A stretch of DNA of 64,000 nucleotides, taken from the NCBI GenBank assembly GCA_902558435.1, contig CACEDU010000001.1, positions 124,001 to 188,000 of the forward strand, written 5' to 3'. Position numbers and translations under genes: made by a program. The notes beneath the pieces were generated by a model that saw only the letters and a program-made list of their open reading frames with translations, did no database searches and was not told where the DNA came from. This DNA comes from an uncultured Pelagibacteraceae bacterium (GTDB lineage Bacteria > Pseudomonadota > Alphaproteobacteria > Pelagibacterales > Pelagibacteraceae). The stretch's first letter is position 1. Every line of letters begins with the position of its first letter. Positions 61,831 to 64,000 of the stretch are shown piece by piece.

Positions 61831-61859
61831 TTGACGATTATATTTAAAACCCATAATAT
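61831..61859 (+). promoter_or_regulatory. mraZ promoter (division cluster)
   Basis: TTGACG (61831-61836), 17-base spacer, TAATAT (61854-61859). It is the best sigma-70 promoter in the window. The start is expected near 61866, about 27 bases upstream of the mraZ ATG, with an AAGGA ribosome site at 61877-61881. The 100 bases before it, after rnpB, hold only AT-rich sequence. Confidence 0.75.
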
Positions 61860-61873
61860 CCCATAAAATCCCA
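61850..61873. promoter_or_regulatory. MraZ operator: three CCCA repeats at 10-bp spacing
   Basis: CCCA occurs at 61850, 61860 and 61870. On the opposite strand this reads TGGG-N6 repeats, i.e. TGGGA boxes with 5-base spacers, the arrangement reported for the E. coli MraZ site. It covers the -10 element and the expected start point, so bound MraZ should block its own promoter. Confidence 0.75.
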
Positions 61874-61892
61874 AATAAGGAATTTATGGATT

Positions 61893-62348
61893 ATGTTTTT
61901 ATCGATTTACGAAAACAAGTTGGACAAAAAAGGAAGGGTGTCAGTGCCAGCTAGCTTTAGAAGCTATCTCTCAAACTTGGGATATAATGGAATCATATGT
62001 TTCCCATCATTTAATAATCAATCTATTGAGGCTTGGCCTCAAGATAGAATTGAAAAAATTTCAAATGCAATAGACTCTTTAAACCCATTTGAGGATAAGA
62101 AAGATTATTTTGCAACTTCAATACTTTCAGAAAGTATTAACTTACAATTTGATAGTGAGGGTAGAATTCTCATTACAGAAAAATTATTAAAACATGCAAA
62201 AATAAAAAATCGCATGCTGTTTGTTGGTCAGGGAAAGACCTTCCAAATATGGGAGCCAACAAGCTTTGAAAAATTTAGGGTCACTGCTAGAAAAAAATCT
62301 AATATGAATAGGGCTAACCTTAAATGGGAGCAAAAACTTAATAACTAA
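61893..62348 (+). CDS. mraZ: Transcriptional regulator MraZ
   Basis: DNA-binding repressor at the head of the division/cell wall cluster. The two SpoVT/AbrB-like halves each have their D-x2-G-R motif: LDKKGRVSVPASFR (about residues 10-23) and FDSEGRILITEKLLKHA in the second half. It is 151 aa, full length. It forms a ring that binds direct TGGG repeats, which lie in its own promoter. ftsZ follows by 11 bases. Confidence 0.95.
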   Translation: MFLSIYENKLDKKGRVSVPASFRSYLSNLGYNGIICFPSFNNQSIEAWPQDRIEKISNAIDSLNPFEDKKDYFATSILSESINLQFDSEGRILITEKLLKHAKIKNRMLFVGQGKTFQIWEPTSFEKFRVTARKKSNMNRANLKWEQKLNN

Positions 62349-62359
62349 ACGGGGGATAA

Positions 62360-63814
62360 ATGACAATTAATTTTAAAGCACCAGATATAAAAGAGTTGAA
62401 ACCTAGAATACTAGTTTTAGGAATTGGAGGAGCTGGAGGAAACGCAATAAATGGAATGATAGAGGCAGGTTTACAAGGAGTTGAGTTCATAGCAGTAAAC
62501 ACGGATGCACAAGATTTGAGGTTAAGCCATGCACAAACAAAAATTCAAATGGGTTTGAATTTGACAAAAGGCTTAGGTGCTGGTGCAAAATTAGATATTG
62601 GTGAAGCTGCTGCAGATGAATCACTTAATGAGATAATAAATGTCCTTCAAGGTGCAAATATGGTTTTCATAACTGCAGGAATGGGTGGCGGAACTGGAAC
62701 TGGCGCAGCGCATGTTATCGCTCGAGCTGCCAAGGAATTAAATATACTTACAATCGGAGTAGTAACTTTACCTTTCTTGTATGAGGGCCCTTCTAGGATG
62801 AGAAAAGCAAATCAAGGTCTTGAAGAATTAAGAAAACATGTAGATACTATCATAGTAGTTCCAAATCAAAATCTATTCAAAATAGCTAGCGAACAAACTA
62901 CATTTGAGGAGTCTTTTGAGCTTTCAAATGATGTTTTACTTCATGGAGTTCAAAGTATTACAGATTTAATGGTAAGACCTGGGTTGATTAATTTAGATTT
63001 TGCTGATGTTGAAACTGTTATGAGTTCAATGGGCAAGGCTATGATGGGAACGGGTCAAGCTGAAGGTGAAGGTAGAGCTGTTAAAGCAGCTGAAATGGCA
63101 ATTAGCAATCCATTAATTGATGACTATACATTAAAGGGAGCTAAAGGACTCTTGGTAAATATAACTGGAGGTAAAGATCTGAAACTTTTTGAAGTCGATG
63201 AGGCAGTTAATAAAGTAAGAGCTGAGGTAGATCCAGAGGCTGAACTTATAATTGGTGCAATTACTGACGAAAAACTTGATGGCTTAATGAGAGTTTCCAT
63301 TGTAGCTACCTCTTTAGATGGTCACCAACCAGAACCAAAATCAGTAATTAATATGGTTCATAGAATACAGAATAGAAATCCTGGATATTCTGATTTTTCT
63401 AATAATATTGCAAATCAATCTTTCTCTTTCTCTAATCAAAATAACTCAATAATGACCAGTGGTGCTAATGCGCTTAAATTTGAGGAAGAGGTAAAAACTG
63501 AAACTGAAGGTCAAGAGGCATCAACAATAAGTTCTGCTGAGGAAGCTACAAGTTCAGCTATTGTTGAGCAGGAAAATAACTCAGTTGAAGATCAAATATC
63601 TAAAGTTTCTGAACATTCGATTGAAACACAAGAAACTGAGTCTTCTCCATCAAATGGACTAGAAAATTTTAATTTTGATGAGGAAACACCTGAACTATTT
63701 AATTCTGATGGAGAAACTGAGGATCAAACTTCTTTAACACCAGAAATAAGTGAAACAAAAGAAGAAGAAGATGATTTAGAAATCCCAGCATTTTTGAGAA
63801 GACAAAAAAATTAA
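62360..63814 (+). CDS. ftsZ: Cell division protein FtsZ
   Basis: Tubulin-like GTPase that builds the division ring. The N-terminus has [18 protein letters not shown], the GTP signature is [16 protein letters not shown] (about residues 105-120), and [20 protein letters not shown] is the T7 loop. An acidic, low-complexity linker of about 120 residues follows the GTPase core, and the conserved C-terminal peptide is [10 protein letters not shown]. It is 484 aa. It lies directly between mraZ and rsmH, whereas ftsZ usually ends the dcw cluster. Confidence 0.97.
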   Translation: MTINFKAPDIKELKPRILVLGIGGAGGNAINGMIEAGLQGVEFIAVNTDAQDLRLSHAQTKIQMGLNLTKGLGAGAKLDIGEAAADESLNEIINVLQGANMVFITAGMGGGTGTGAAHVIARAAKELNILTIGVVTLPFLYEGPSRMRKANQGLEELRKHVDTIIVVPNQNLFKIASEQTTFEESFELSNDVLLHGVQSITDLMVRPGLINLDFADVETVMSSMGKAMMGTGQAEGEGRAVKAAEMAISNPLIDDYTLKGAKGLLVNITGGKDLKLFEVDEAVNKVRAEVDPEAELIIGAITDEKLDGLMRVSIVATSLDGHQPEPKSVINMVHRIQNRNPGYSDFSNNIANQSFSFSNQNNSIMTSGANALKFEEEVKTETEGQEASTISSAEEATSSAIVEQENNSVEDQISKVSEHSIETQETESSPSNGLENFNFDEETPELFNSDGETEDQTSLTPEISETKEEEDDLEIPAFLRRQKN

Positions 63815-63832
63815 TGGTCTTCAAAAAAATAA

Positions 63833-64000
63833 ATGAATGCCACCATAAATCTGGAAAACAAACATTTTCCAGTTTTGCTAAATGAATTAATTAGCATTAT
63901 TTCCCCTCTTTATGGTGGCACATTTATAGATTGTACTTTTGGTCAGGGTGGTTATTCAGAAAAAATTTTAGAAAATAACAAAAATAATATCATTGCGTTA
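63833..64000 (+). CDS. rsmH: 16S rRNA m4C1402 methyltransferase RsmH (5' part, cut by window edge)
   Basis: N4-methylates C1402 of 16S rRNA (MraW). Fifty-six codons are visible, with [11 protein letters not shown] and the SAM motif [12 protein letters not shown] typical of the family. The ATG at 63833 is followed by an overlapping out-of-frame ATG at 63837 that opens a three-codon frame (M-P-P). From base 6 of the gene onward the DNA contains nested perfect inverted repeats (separate entry). It starts 18 bases after ftsZ. Confidence 0.9.
   Translation, partial: MNATINLENKHFPVLLNELISIISPLYGGTFIDCTFGQGGYSEKILENNKNNIIAL
63838..63920 (+). other. Nested inverted repeats forming a three-way-junction-like RNA fold
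   Basis: Outer arms TGCCACCATAAA (63838-63849) and TTTATGGTGGCA (63909-63920) are perfect 12-base complements. They enclose two further hairpins: CTGGAAAA/TTTTCCAG (63851-63858 with 63865-63872, 6-base loop) and TGCTAA/TTAGCA (63876-63881 with 63891-63896, 9-base loop). The fold begins 5 bases after the first base of the rsmH ATG and lies in its coding region. Confidence 0.55.

Overview
The window is AT-rich, almost gap-free bacterial chromosome. It most resembles a streamlined marine alphaproteobacterium of the SAR11 / Candidatus Pelagibacter type. The clues are very low GC, very short intergenic spaces, many 1-4 nt gene overlaps, gene orders I associate with alphaproteobacteria (ispH-thrB-rnhA; mutY / DUF721-dsbA-smc; carB-carA-yqeY-dnaG-rpoD; F0 ATP synthase genes apart from F1; a CcrM-type GANTC methylase), and a retinal-making carotenoid cluster. 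The strain cannot be fixed from sequence alone. I see no CRISPR array, insertion sequence, prophage or integron. The longest stretch without a gene is about 170 bp.

Layout. 1-6545 (minus): carotenoid-to-retinal operon crtI-crtB-crtY-blh running into a small membrane protein, ispH, thrB and rnhA (cut by the window edge). 6590-12580 (minus): a DciA-like protein, a DsbA-like protein, a short SMC and the five F0 ATP synthase genes. 12581-21193: mutY and an FAD monooxygenase (plus), ccrM, a small membrane protein with rnhB and a UDG (minus), then a TPR protein, ispE, tRNA-Gln and cca (plus). 21190-31567: greA, hemF, trmL (minus), the bc1 complex petABC (plus), then ychF, pth, rplY, prs, pgeF, a MidA-type methyltransferase and lgt (minus). 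31618-47114: ubiK, a histidine kinase / OmpR regulator / MarR set, ilvE, pgsA, uvrC, folB, a hydrolase, a pteridine-reductase-like SDR, uvrB, an aminotransferase, an NAD-dependent reductase, a PsiE-like protein, trxB, an ELM1-like protein and a 2OG-Fe(II) oxygenase. 47111-49387: a divergent pair, Anbu proteasome-like protease and circularly permuted ATP-grasp. 49384-59127: carB-carA (minus), yqeY-dnaG-rpoD, tRNA-Val, an unknown membrane protein and a CAT-anticodon tRNA (plus). 59133-64000: mlaC and mlaA (minus), amiD, RNase P RNA, then the start of the division cluster: mraZ, ftsZ and the 5' end of rsmH.

How the genes work together. Membrane energetics is covered by bc1, the F0 sector, the thioredoxin and Dsb proteins and the retinal pathway. 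Isoprenoid supply (ispE, ispH) feeds carotenoids. Information processing includes primase, sigma-70, SMC, UvrB/C, MutY, UDG, RNase HI/HII, RNase P, CCA-adding enzyme and GreA. Three regulatory spots are readable from sequence: a MraZ operator lying across the mraZ promoter, a ccrM promoter carrying GANTC sites between its -35 and -10, and overlapping divergent promoters for ilvE and marR.

The most unusual signals are a nested inverted-repeat (three-way-junction-like) structure right after the rsmH start codon, a tRNA-Val with non-canonical D- and T-loops, an SMC with no recognisable hinge, a reduced Anbu system, and convergent genes whose stop codons are fused into a shared TTAA/TTAG tetranucleotide.
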